Assembly: GCF_000003815.2 (NCBI RefSeq)
Contig: NC_049983.1
Coordinates: 22,653,552 to 22,717,551, forward strand
Direction of reading: 5' to 3'
DNA length: 64,000 nt
Source of the DNA: Branchiostoma floridae
Taxonomy: Eukaryota; Chordata; Leptocardii; Amphioxiformes; Branchiostomatidae
Shown: positions 27,801 to 34,921 of the stretch, in pieces
Position numbering within the stretch: position 1 is the stretch's first letter
How the letters are laid out: each line of letters starts with the position of its first letter
The notes under the pieces: generated by a model
Told to the model about the DNA's origin: nothing
Databases searched by the model: none
The model's input: only the letters and a program-made list of their open reading frames with translations
Translations under genes and position numbers: made by a program

Positions 27801-30800
27801 TTACCTAACACTTAAATAATATCTTTTTTCCCTTTCAGATATGACATCATATAAGACAATGGAGAAGGAGGTCCAGAGATTCGAGAAGCTGAAGGAGCAA
27901 ATCGAGGATGAATTCATCAAGTACAAGGTTGGTGTGGATATTTTGTAACTTAATGTGCATTTACTTTCAGCTTTCCTCCTCCATGTTTCTGAAAATGCAA
28001 ATCATTGACTGTTATCATCATTCCAACAATTTAAGTCTTGGGTATTTCATATTCAGTCATGTTTTTGTCCAGTGCAATAATAGACACATACTTGAATATT
28101 TTTAGTCTGAGATGGCACTGGTACAGAATTAAGATGAAAACTTTCCATACTGTATATAGTGACTTCATCATGAAATCAAAGCACTGACTGCTGTAGAATG
28201 ACAGTAACAAATTACACAAATTGCAACAACATAATTGTTTTGTATAATCTGCAATGTTAACAGCAAGGTCAGATATAATCTTTTACTGTTTCTACATCGC
28301 AGCTTTATATTGGAAAGAGAAGCCATACTATGATGATGGGAGCTCAGGTTTGATACTGTTATTAATTTTAGCTATCATGTTACTTTGTCTTTGGGTGGCT
28401 GCTTGAGTTCACTTTTCCTTTCTGCCCTGCACAGCAACATGTGGACTCAAACTTCGTAGACAAGTCCTATATTGACAACTACAAGAAACAGCTTGAGGCA
28501 CAGGTATGCATGTCATGTAGCTCCTTCTCAAGTATTAATTTCAGTGTCACAAATCTTGGATAACTCCACCTTTCCTTTCCTGAGCCCTTTCGGTAAGCTT
28601 TGAAGTTTGAAATGCCTTTTTTTTGTGAATTGCACTTGTTGCATTGTTTAGTTTTTGTTTTAATTTACGGCAACACTTCAAACACTTCAATTTTGTTTTC
28701 TTTTCACATAGAGCTGATGAATGAATGTATATAATTGATAGTTATTCACGGAGCAACTTTTGGTGCCTTGTACATTTGCGCAATGCATGTAATAGTTACA
28801 TCACACACACAAATTTTGATAGCAGTTGTTTGTTACATGGTATTTCATCATTCAGCAATCTCTTACATTTGTGCATGACAAATTTTACATCTCCTCACTC
28901 TTTGACTGCATATCAATGGCCAGATGGTTCTTATGTAGAGGTGGTCACCTATACAGGTTTGAAACTGAACTGGAAAAAAATAGCCAAGTAGAAGTTTCTG
29001 CCCTTTTGATATGCATATTTTTGTGTTTTCCTGGAACCCCCAGTCTCGTACAGAGCTGAACAGTAAGCTTCAGCAGCTGAATGTTACATGTATGTTGTTG
29101 TTCCCCCCAGTCTCGTACAGAGCTGAACAGCAAGCTTCAGCAAGTAAACGAGTACCTGGAAGGCCAGGCGCAGGCCCGCAACAAACTGGACAAACTCAGG
29201 GACAGCAACGATGAGAAGATACGCAGCGAGTATGAACAGTCCATGAATGGGCTCAAGGTAATGCAGACTTTTTTATTTTCAATGAGTTGCAACTATCTGT
29301 AGTCTGGCCTTCCTGATACTATTAGATAACTTTTATTATCTCTCTCTCTGATACAAAATAAATTTAAGATATATAGTTAAGTTTCACAACATCTATTGTA
29401 GATTGTCAAATAAAACAATATAGAAGACTAAACTTTTTGTTTTTGTTTTACACATTGAGAGTGAAACTAAACAATTGAGTTATGAAGTATTAAAAAAAAG
29501 CTAACTAACTAAGCTAAGTTAATATTGATACTATTATTGGACTAGTTAAACTGTAATTTCCAACACAAAAATTGGACTCACAAAAATTTGGGTGAGTCCA
29601 ATTTTTATGTTGGAAATTACAGTTTAACTTGTCCAATAATGACTTCTACCAACACAGATGAACTTTCAAGTTATTGATACTATTAGTTATGTTAATATTG
29701 AGAGAAAATACTGTTTATCTCAAGAATTATGTGTGAAGTTTGACTGAAGAAAAAGATTATTAACTGTGCATTGCTGCAGGATGTCAAAGAAAGACTGACC
29801 AAAAATTTCTTGAATGTTCTATTCCCAGGGCGAGCTGGCCAGACTGAGGTCCTCCCTCAACGACAGCCTTACCCAGAGGGAAACAGTCATCGCAGAGAAA
29901 GACAGATTCATGGTAAAGAGTGTTTGTTTGTCAGTCTCTATATGATTGTGTCTTATCTTATATTGCAATGTTCCATCACTCTCAAAAGATTGAAGTTCTC
30001 AAGTTAGTTGGCTTTGGCATCTAAGTCAGGAAGAAGCATTTAAGTACTTTAATTTTGATTTTAAAGTTAATATGTGACCTGATACCAAGATGTAGACACC
30101 AACTTGTGGACTAAAGAGCATGCGTGATAAAGCATTTAGTGACTCTGCCTCTAGCAATATAGTTTGGGATTTTGAAATCTGGCTGTTGTCACTCACCCAA
30201 CAATCATTTACATGCTGTTGGAAATAGTGGCAGTCTCTAAGACAGGATGTTTAACTGGTACAAAGTGTTCATTGTGCTCATCAAAACAGATATAGAGGAA
30301 CTTCTATGGTACATAGAACTTGTAAACACTGTACATAGCATCTGCCTCTCTGTCACAACCAGTGGAAGATTACCTTGTTACCTTGAACATGGACATCTTT
30401 AGTACGCTTTCTTCCCCTTTGTAGCTTTCCCTCAGTTGGCTCCCAGAGGATAAGCTGGTTGGCTACTAGTTCTGTATGTCGGACACAGCGTCCGGCCAGC
30501 GCCATCCTCCGTTTCCTGATCTTTTGAGAGAGTCTAGGGAGGTCACCGTACATTACGGAGTTCCTCAAGAATTGAGGAAGATTAACTCTTCAGCAAGCTA
30601 AACTGGTAATTTTTCACATAAATTTTTACAAACATTTTCTCATCTTCCCGTCCCTGTTCCAGGAGAAGTACAACGAGGCAATAAAGAAGGCAGAACGTCT
30701 GAACTCTCAGCTGGAGAAGGAGAGGGAGAGGAACACTGAGTCTGTCACAAAACTCACGTGAGTCAAACAGAATATTTAGGTAGCAGGGCTCGAAATACTT

Positions 30801-33800
30801 TTTTCTTCATACCTGCACTGGTGCAGGTAACATTGAAAATTACCTGCACCAGACAAATTTTACCTGCACCACTCTGAATTTAGGAAGTATGGATCATACT
30901 AAAATTGTTCAGGAACCATTGCTATTTTTTTTCTTTTATACTTTATAGGTAGTAACATTCAATGCAGCTAATAACAATCCACATTACACTTACTTCATAT
31001 GACATTTATGTATAAAACCCAGTGCAGGTTAGGTGCAGGTAGACACCAGGAAATACCTGCACAGCTCTAATTTTACCTGCACTAACATGCATATGCAGGT
31101 GGTATTTTGAGCCCTGGGTAGTGATTTTGTCCGTTGTAGAGAATTCACTTTGTGCTTACACTTTTCACCCCATCGGCGACATGTTAAACTTAATAATTGA
31201 TGGTGCACGGATGCACGGTACCAATCATCAATTTATAATTTTTTTATTAGGACTCGATGTAATCTGTATCTCTGGTATATTTTATCTGACCCTTACATGT
31301 ACCTCCCTCTTGGACTTGGAACAGATTCGCTTTTTTCTTTAAAGTGTAGATAAGTGCTCAGAACCAGATCGTCAGTTCGAACAGCAAGTTGACTAAAGAA
31401 TGGTCCTAATTGGATAAAGTGTGCTATGACAGTATATTCAGCCCATGTTTTACATAGCACATACACGCATAAATAACAGGATTACATTGTAGAATGTTTT
31501 CCAGCTCTCCTGACTCAGAAGGTCATCAAAGCTCTCGGGGCCTGATTAATAATGTTTATTGCAAATTCTTGCCCGTGGGCTAATTGCAGGTAACATGAGA
31601 GATTCAGACAAAGTAAAAAACAATATCAAAGGTGTCTACTCTAGTCTAAAACTAGTAAAAGCTAACTCTAGGTCCTGGGTTATTGGGTTCGACTCCTTTT
31701 TTTAAGACAGTGGAAGATGAAAGATCCCACCTTTTCCATAATGTGTGGGTTTTGTAAGGGTTGATGAAAAAATCAATGAAAGGGTTGGTAGAAGCATGAT
31801 TTACATGTCCACACCTACAGTCCCATGGCCACACCTGGGGCAATTACTGTCGGATTGAGGTCACTTGAGTGATGCCGAATGGCAGCTCGCTCCAGACCCT
31901 TGTGATTTAGCCCCGCCTATTGTAAGCTCCTCGCAACTCAGCCCCTGGCTGCAAAGAGAGAGTAGTCGGGCCATCCAATAATATTGCCGCTGGATTTCCA
32001 GCCAGGGAGGCAGTGTTGAGCTGCTGGAAATCCAGTCAGGGAGGCAGTGTTAAACAGGGCCGCTGGAAATCCAGCAAGGTTGGCAGTGTTGAACAGGGCC
32101 GCTGGATTTCCAGCCAGGGTGGCAGTCTTGTTCTGGACCACTGGAATTCCAGCCAAAGAATGATCTTGCTCTGGGCCGCTGGATTTCCAGCCAGAGTAGA
32201 AGTCAAATGGAAGCCGCTAGACATACAGCCAGACAAAAGCCTAGGGTAAGGCGCTGGAATTCCAGCCAGGGAAGCCAGTCTTGAGTAGGGTTTAGGAGTA
32301 CATAATATCATACTATGCACAAATAGTACCCAGATCTAAAAATCGTGTCAACTTGAGACAAAGTCTCAAGTTGCATCTGAATCCGTTAGGGTCATGTGGT
32401 CACTCTACCTCCATGTCATGTCCATATATAATGTGCATTGTTTTACAGAGTGGAGAGACAGAAGTTACAGGACGTGAGTTCTGGCCTGCTGAACACCAGC
32501 ATGGGCGGCACCCTGCACATCTCCAGCCTCATGAACAACTCAACTGACGGTGAGGACGCCCTGACCAGGAAGGTGGGGACCGCAATTACTATCTTCACTG
32601 TGCGCTCATTGGTTGATCATGAATCACATGATTTGCCCCACCATATAAGTACAGAACAGACCACCTATCTGTCTCTCTTTGGATTCATCCGCACCGCCGA
32701 TAAGCGGGGTGAAGGCGACCCAGGAAGATTTGGGCAGAAGGCTGTTGGTTGGGTTTGGGAGAAGACGTTCCTTGTCTTAAGAAGCTTCCCACCCACCCAC
32801 CCTCTTCTTAAGGCATGAGATTTGAAGGGTCTGCTTTCGCCACGCGACTTCGGTTACTCCCCATATCTTAATCACCTACGAAGGATGAACCAATGAGTGC
32901 GCACTGTGAATAGGAAACTTTCTCTTGAAGGTGAAAGTTCCTCTGTGTTAACATTTTGGTAGATGATGATGGCTGTTTCTTCGTATCCAAAGATCAATGG
33001 TAGGCAGACAAGGTTGGTTAGGCGACCAGTCTGCCTGGCCTGCACGTGACTTTTTAAGGTGAAGGAGGGGTGTGCACTTCCTTCTCCACCCTCTCGTCTA
33101 CTGGCGCACTAAGTCCCACAGGGACAGAACTGTATGTCACGTGAGATGGCCCCAGCAGATGCAGGTTTATTACTTGGAGTTTCCGTCTCCTTGGAGGACT
33201 ATTTTGGTATAATTAGAGTCAACTGCAGGGCTCGAGGTCTCCCCTATACACAAAGTATTTTCCAACGTATGTGTATGGACTCATCAAATCTTTAATCAAG
33301 GAACATCAGGAATTTTGTATTAGAAACTGCTTTTCTAATGTCACATGATTACAGTCCCTTCATGTAACAGCTTGGTGCAACTCTTAATTATTAAGTGCAA
33401 TGGTGAAAATCATGAATTGTTCTTTATTGTGCCCGTTAGGTGAGACAAGAGCTGGACAGGAGCATCGCCCATCACATGTCAAGACGTGAGTTTCTTCCCC
33501 ATCATTAGCTGGACTGAATCTAAGGCCATGTTGATTTGATCATATGGATGACATCCGTCTGCGCATCAATTTTTGGCCGTTTCCAAAAAAATGTAAAGGA
33601 CATCCTTGCTTTATGAACATAATTTCTTTTGCCAATGCACGTCAACACCATGATTATCAAAATCTTAGAGCGGTGAATCAGTGGTCACAGAAACAATGAT
33701 ATAATTGCTTTTTTTTGGTAAATGTTATCTTTTGCAGACCATCAGTACATTTTGGGCAAAGTTTACATTAATTAGCCATAGGACATTGTGATCCTAAAGT

Positions 33801-34000
33801 ATATGTATTCTATACACAAATGTACACTTCGGAATCCTGAAATCAATTAGAAGTGAATTTGAAGTTGACGCATTCTGATTTCTACATGTCCCCATTCAGC
33901 GCCCACCAGCCTTGGCCCCAGTCGCTCTAGACGGGAGTCGCCAATGAAAGACAACGACAGCGCCTACCTCAACAGCCTACGCAGGAACTACTTTGTGTAG
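437..34000 (+). CDS. ANKRD26: ANKRD26-like coiled-coil protein, C-terminal 1193 residues (36 exons, 5' end outside window)
   Basis: Thirty-six exons with GT-AG borders and matching phases join into 3582 nt (1193 codons plus TAG at 33998-34000) without an internal stop, which strongly supports the model. The product is almost all charged heptad-like coiled coil (many E, K, Q, L), with an acidic serine-rich start (exons 1-3). From family knowledge, the blocks around exons 13, 30-31 and 34-36 match vertebrate ANKRD26/POTE/CCDC144: the NQL..VKSQNAVL motif, the YKKQLE..SR.ELNSKLQQVN..L motif, a T-K-x2-QELD segment, and a tail ending LRRNYFV where the human family ends in a similar LKKNY motif. Vertebrate ANKRD26 acts at centriolar appendages; that role here is inference. 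The ankyrin repeats expected at the N terminus would lie before position 1. The four block entries give exon positions. Confidence 0.85.
521..2296 (+). repeat. 10-copy tandem array of an exon 3' half plus splice donor (176-192 bp unit)
   Basis: Taking the sequence ATGCTGTCT (ATACTGTCT in copy 6) as anchor, copies start near 569, 746, 923, 1115, 1307, 1484, 1664, 1840, 2017 and 2193. Each unit holds about 120 bp equivalent to the end of exon 1 (encoding AEAELAEAKQVRRERMLSAG onward), the donor, and about 60 bp of intron. Eight copies keep CAG/GTGAGG; copies 8 and 10 have GTCAGG, which removes an in-frame TGA and lets copies 8 to 9 read through as one frame. Only copy 1 has the upstream exon part and a clear acceptor. 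Confidence 0.9.
2297..5493 (+). other. Intron 1 remainder: microsatellite, poly-G, small tandem repeat, foldback
   Basis: No exon was found here. It contains CATT-type microsatellite at about 2300-2470, a G run at about 3558-3572, a roughly 138-bp tandem duplication around 3700-3960 (anchor GCATTATGAATTAAAAT at 3763 and 3901), and a foldback at about 5266-5345 whose arms carry ACTCAAGCAACT and its complement. Confidence 0.6.
5266..5346. mobile_element. Short foldback element (MITE-like)
   Basis: The left arm (GCCATAAAGCAG, then ACTCAAGCAACT and TGATTT) pairs with the right arm (AAATCAT, AGTTGCTTGAGT, CTGCTTTTTGGC), with a short gap in one arm. It looks like a miniature inverted-repeat element. 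The target duplication was not resolved. Confidence 0.5.
7160..7440 (+). pseudogene. Decayed tandem copies of the start of exon 3
   Basis: Exon 3 begins at 7484 with GACTACACAGGAGTGGACGC. Upstream, 7161 (after TTTTTGCAG) reads GACTGCATTGGAGC, 7248 (after TTTATAG) reads GACTATGCTGGAGTGGGC, and about 7390 reads ACAGGAATGGATGCTGAGC, each followed by remnants of the CTGTC/TCCACAGA part of exon 3. They are separated by repeated ACAAGTTTGTTTG-type intron sequence. Frames are broken, so they are exon relics. Confidence 0.7.
8374..8640. repeat. Candidate interspersed repeat (SINE-like)
   Basis: The block has higher GC than the surrounding intron and includes GGCCGTCCCTTAGATAGGAC and GACGTTAAATGGAGGT, the kind of sequence I associate with short interspersed repeats of marine invertebrates. 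No second copy was noticed in the window and no target duplication was defined, so the class is open. Confidence 0.35.
10108..10706 (+). repeat. Minisatellite in intron 7 (CCTGGTGCTGAATGACATTC units)
   Basis: Degenerate units of about 40-60 bp with CCCTGGTGCTGAATGACATT and CACACTGACACTG fill the 3' part of the intron up to the exon 8 acceptor. The same unit fills part of intron 13 (15325-15645). A short LINE-tail-like piece (TCTGTATCTATATTG, then CCTGTATAACTGCCCTTTG) interrupts it at about 10376-10430. Confidence 0.8.
10710..16816 (+). CDS. ANKRD26: ANKRD26-like gene, exons 8-15 (coiled coil)
   Basis: Exons: 10710-10817, 11729-11755, 12859-12957, 13495-13599, 14148-14180, 14614-14748, 15673-15894, 16650-16816. 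All but the last end in phase 0, so each could be skipped or included without shifting the frame. Exons 9 (27 nt, EISKLSVDR) and 12 (33 nt, NRVKVARRTEK) are micro-exons; exon 12 has a weaker GTCAGG donor and is the least certain. Exon 13 carries the HAMFNNQLAQVKSQNAVL motif, which corresponds to a conserved ANKRD26 segment. Exons 14 and 15 are long uninterrupted coiled coil. Confidence 0.8.
10818..11150 (+). repeat. Tandem duplication of the start of intron 8
   Basis: CCCTTCATGCCTCTTGCT and the following pyrimidine-rich 100 bp, including GTATTGTTTTGCTACCATTT, occur directly after the exon 8 donor and again from about 11039. This is intron sequence with no support for coding. Confidence 0.75.
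11880..12272. mobile_element. Foldback element, about 393 bp, arms of about 190 bp
   Basis: The left end CAGGTGGCGCTATAATTCTG pairs with the right end CAGAATTATAGTTCTACCTG. Inner blocks also pair, such as TTAAGGGACATG with CATGTCCCTTGAG. Nearly the whole element is one imperfect inverted repeat, typical of a foldback MITE. It sits between exons 9 and 10. Confidence 0.7.
13300..13383. mobile_element. Hairpin with 35-bp arms
   Basis: Arms 13300-13334 and 13349-13383 are inverse complements with few mismatches (outer part TTTTTCTTATATGC, inner part CTGTCAGC), separated by 14 bases. Weaker pairing continues outwards on both sides. Probable foldback MITE in intron 11. Confidence 0.55.
15325..15645 (+). 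repeat. Minisatellite in intron 13, same family as intron 7
   Basis: Units with GTGCTGAATGCCATTCACAC and TGACATTACTATCCCTGTCC repeat at about 50-60 bp. The block also shares the lead-in (CATCAACCAAA, TGGTGCTGAT, ATATCCATTGGT) with intron 7, so the two arrays derive from one source rather than from chance. Confidence 0.8.
16266..16602 (+). mobile_element. TIR element family CAGGGCTCGAAATA, copy 1
   Basis: It starts CAGGGCTCGAAATAC and ends with the inverse complement GTATTTCGAGCCCTG. It is flanked by the 5-bp direct repeat ATATT (16261-16265 and 16603-16607). The inside is rich in TACCTGCAC motifs. No ORF is present, so it is non-autonomous. Confidence 0.85.
17640..17765 (-). mobile_element. 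LINE 3' tail fragment, reverse orientation
   Basis: Its reverse complement matches the sequence right after the LINE ORF at 56064-56393: the end of the last codons (GGTGTGACGGGTCGTTC), then AGCTGCTGCCACGCCGCATG and AAGCTGGTGTG, ending in ATACAGATACAGAT-type sequence. It is therefore a 5'-truncated copy of the same family, inserted antisense in intron 15. Confidence 0.75.
17846..18275 (+). pseudogene. Decayed tandem copies of exon 16 start with acceptor
   Basis: Exon 16 starts at 18437 with GATCGCCGGTCTGCAGAATG. Copies with a CCCCAG acceptor begin at 17925, 18034, 18145 and 18255 (AATCGCAGGTCTGCAGGAC and variants) at a period of about 110 bp, with an earlier partial one from 17846. The copied exon part encodes IAGLQDKSLLPL; the first and third complete copies then stop within a few codons, the second reads on. 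The shared pyrimidine-rich leader CCCTCCTCCTGTCTCC precedes each. Confidence 0.85.
18437..23588 (+). CDS. ANKRD26: ANKRD26-like gene, exons 16-23 (coiled coil)
   Basis: Exons: 18437-18584, 19544-19669, 20828-20890, 21147-21212, 21448-21552, 22326-22445, 23060-23131, 23490-23588. Exon 16 completes a split AAG codon from exon 15 and includes a glycine/arginine-rich break (FGGRPGSRGAGGEQD) in the coiled coil. All eight end in phase 0. Exons 16, 17 and 21 have decayed partial copies beside them in the introns. Acceptors and donors are canonical except the GTCAGG donor after exon 17. Confidence 0.82.
18960..19460 (+). repeat. 20-bp minisatellite (TCTTGGATTAGCAAACAAAG)
   Basis: Two blocks (about 18968-19100 and 19200-19455) of a 20-bp unit with variants occupy intron 16. 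A unique stretch of about 100 bp separates them, and both blocks are followed by the similar sentence GAACTAACCAACAGAATA or AAACTAACCAACAGAATAC, so the whole minisatellite block was itself duplicated. Confidence 0.85.
19829..20045 (+). pseudogene. Decayed copies of exon 17 end with donor
   Basis: Exon 17 ends TCTAACATGGAGTACCAGCG, CATGCAACAG/GTCAGGAG. At 19829-19867 the intron has TCCAATGTGGAGTACCAGCG, TATGCAGCAG/GTCAGGAG, and near 19990-20030 a more decayed TCTAATGTGGTGTACCATAA. Each is followed by the same CTTTCTGTAGA intron sequence. Confidence 0.8.
22060..22273. mobile_element. MITE with TACTGTAAATGC ends
   Basis: It begins TACTGTAAATGCAGAAATTT and ends AAAAGCATTTATAGTA, with internal TGCGGTGGTTTTATG and complementary AACTTAAAACCACCG blocks. 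This is a TIR element of about 214 bp, probably with a TA target. I recognise the GGTGGTTTTA/TAAAACCACC theme from common marine-invertebrate MITEs; the assignment to a superfamily is open. Confidence 0.7.
22446..22830 (+). pseudogene. Tandem copies of exon 21 end with donor
   Basis: Exon 21 ends GCAGAAAGACCTGGAGGACT, CGCACAAG/GTGAGC. Downstream, GCAGAAAGACCTGGACTACT, CGCACAAG/GTGGGG ends at 22602, and AAAGAAAGATCTGGAGTACT, CGCACAAG/GTGAGG ends at 22783. The period is about 180 bp. The exon parts are partial, but the last copy keeps a good donor. Confidence 0.85.
23652..23983. mobile_element. TIR element CAGGGTTGGACAAG
   Basis: It starts CAGGGTTGGACAAG and ends CTTGTCCAACCCTG, an exact 14-bp inverted repeat. 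Inside are repeated ACTTGCCCGA motifs. Flanking CTCACT and CTAACT could be a 6-bp target duplication with one change; this is uncertain. Non-autonomous. Confidence 0.75.
24191..24541 (-). mobile_element. TIR element family CAGGGCTCGAAATA, copy 2
   Basis: Opposite orientation to copy 1. The ends are CAGGGCTCGAAATAC and GTATTTCGAGCCCTG, flanked by TTCCT on both sides (24186-24190 and 24542-24546). Confidence 0.85.
24883..34000 (+). CDS. ANKRD26: ANKRD26-like gene, exons 24-36 including the C terminus
   Basis: Exons: 24883-24933, 25582-25655, 26061-26130, 26420-26491, 27585-27666, 27839-27927, 28435-28503, 29111-29257, 29829-29912, 30663-30757, 32449-32572, 33440-33485, 33900-34000 (stop TAG at 33998). 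This is the part most like vertebrate ANKRD26/POTE: a basic KKKLKEF stretch, then VDSNFVDKSYIDNYKKQLEA, SKLQQVNEYLEGQAQARNKL, a non-coiled serine-rich segment (exon 34), QELDRSIAHHMSR, and the end motif LNSLRRNYFV. The order and spacing of these blocks support orthology rather than a generic coiled-coil match. Confidence 0.85.
25063..25200 (+). repeat. Possible tRNA-derived SINE fragment
   Basis: AGTAAGTGGTCTAC followed by AGAGTTCAAATCAGG resembles an A-box and B-box pair at a tRNA-like spacing. I could not fold a tRNA or define ends, so this is only a hint. Confidence 0.25.
25895..25945 (+). pseudogene. Decayed copy of exon 26 start with acceptor
   Basis: CAAACAG/AAATGCATGACTACAGGAGG mirrors the real CTAACAG/AAACACCAGACTACAGGAGG at 26061, and the following ACCTGGTTACAGTAGCCACC mirrors ACCTGGCCACAGCCAGG. 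Frame and charge pattern are lost. Confidence 0.7.
27058..27516. mobile_element. Tc1/mariner- or pogo-type MITE
   Basis: The ends are CAGTCAAACCTGT and ACAGGTTTGACTG, an exact 13-bp inverted repeat, with TA on both sides (27056-27057 and 27517-27518). TA targets and CAGTCAAACCT-type ends are typical of pogo/Tigger-like elements. It contains repeated GGCCACTAT motifs but no transposase. Confidence 0.8.
28303..28347 (+). other. Possible 45-nt cassette exon in the ANKRD26-like gene
   Basis: The segment lies between a CTACATCGCAG acceptor and a GTTTGA donor. It is open in phase 0 (15 codons, LYIGKRSHTMMMGAQ), so it could be added between exons 29 and 30 without changing the frame. It is not obviously coiled coil and I know of no family match, so this is a weak candidate. 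Confidence 0.3.
29032..29080 (+). pseudogene. Partial copy of exon 31 start with acceptor
   Basis: CCCCCAG/TCTCGTACAGAGCTGAACAG, TAAGCTTCAGCAGCTGAATG repeats the first 30-odd bases of exon 31 (29111) about 70 bp upstream, including the acceptor. The frame stays open briefly, so use of this upstream acceptor is possible but not supported. Confidence 0.75.
29533..29640. mobile_element. Near-perfect hairpin, 49-bp arms
   Basis: Arms 29533-29581 and 29592-29640 are inverse complements with only two differences, and the loop is 10 bases. The arms contain GTTAAACTGTAATTTCCAAC and AAAAATTGGACTCAC. The very high arm identity suggests a young foldback insertion in intron 31. Confidence 0.85.
30784..31116 (-). 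mobile_element. TIR element family CAGGGCTCGAAATA, copy 3
   Basis: It starts CAGGGCTCGAAATAC and ends GTATTTTGAGCCCTG, flanked by GGTAG on both sides (30779-30783 and 31117-31121). Same orientation as copy 2. It lies just after exon 33. Confidence 0.85.
31985..32290. repeat. Minisatellite with palindromic CTGGAATTCCAG core
   Basis: About seven units of roughly 45-50 bp carry CTGGATTTCCAG, CTGGAAATCCAG or CTGGAATTCCAG followed by (C/T)CAGGGAGGCAGT-type sequence. The core is self-complementary or nearly so in each unit. It lies in intron 33. Confidence 0.85.
32594..32910. repeat. Segment bounded by 21-23 bp inverted repeats
   Basis: TTCACTGTGCGCTCATTGGTT at 32594-32614 pairs with AACCAATGAGTGCGCACTGT plus GAA at 32888-32910. 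It may be a MITE or a structured repeat just inside intron 34. The interior has no coding support. Confidence 0.5.
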
Positions 34001-34033
34001 CACAACAACACGGGGCCATGTTTTCCTACTCAT

Positions 34034-34403
34034 AAGGCCACACCAATTTAATTTCTTGGTTCACGGATTTTTTCATAAAAAATATGGAGCGAGAGGGCGA
34101 AATAAAAATAGAAATAAAAATTGTAAAATGGTTGGGGTAAAGGTAACGGCTAATCCAAAACATAAAGAAAAAAGTTTTCAGCTTGAAAAAAGTACAAAAA
34201 CACTATTTTTGTACAGTAACAGCACCTGTGCCCACATTTTAAGGAGCTTATAATATAAAGGCCAATTTGCTACCCCAGAAAGTTGGTGAATGGTTTCATT
34301 AATGGTGAAAATTTGCTGAGTGGTAATTTTTATTTTTATTTTTTTTTCCAAAAAATAGGAGCGAGCGAATCCGTGAACCAAGAAATTAAATCGGTGTGGC
34401 CTA
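34034..34403. mobile_element. MITE within the ANKRD26-like 3' UTR
   Basis: The left end AGGCCACACCAATTTAATTT, CTTGGTTCACGGATT pairs with the right end AATCCGTGAACCAAG, AAATTAAATCGGTGTGGCCT. The interior is A/T-rich (AAATAAAAATAG type). It lies between the stop codon and the poly(A) signal. Confidence 0.75.
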
Positions 34404-34698
34404 ATGCGTCCAAAAGTTGTGACTATGTCCTCTCATCCACTGTGCAATTCTGAGGCCATGTAGCAAAGTTTCTGTATCAAATTGTTAAGGTTGCAAAGAA
34501 ACGCTACAGTTCATGTGGCAACATTGTATCGGAAGCAATGTTTGTATCGTTCCAGAAAGCCATATCTGGTTCCTTCCATGCAGTGTTTTACAATCTTGTT
34601 CCATAACTGGCAAGTTCATGTTTTTCTCTCATGTTGTGTATTTAAATGGCACTTAAAGTATATATTTTGTGCTGATATGTAATCAAGAACATTTTTGA

Positions 34699-34704
34699 AA
34701 TAAA
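34699..34704 (+). terminator. Poly(A) signal of the ANKRD26-like gene
   Basis: AATAAA about 700 bp after the stop codon, followed by a T/G-rich stretch (TTATTATGTTACTCCGTCC). Other AATAAA-like strings nearer the stop lie inside the MITE, so this one is preferred. Confidence 0.6.
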
Positions 34705-34921
34705 CTGTTACATTTATTATGTTACTCCGTCCAGTATCGATAGCTATCTTTTTTGTACATGTACTTTTTCCCAGTTGCAAAGCCAGAGGTGTCTAATTAT
34801 GCATACAAAGTTAATGCAATACATGTAAATTTTACGGACTTCATATTAAGATCCACTGCTCAGAAACATATTATGGATTTTATTGAATTTATACAAGTTT
34901 TATGGAATACATAATCCTCAC

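Noticed and set aside
31630-31930. tRNA-derived SINE around GGGTTCGACTCC
   Set aside because: One B-box-like string is not enough; no A-box at the right distance and no second copy in the window.
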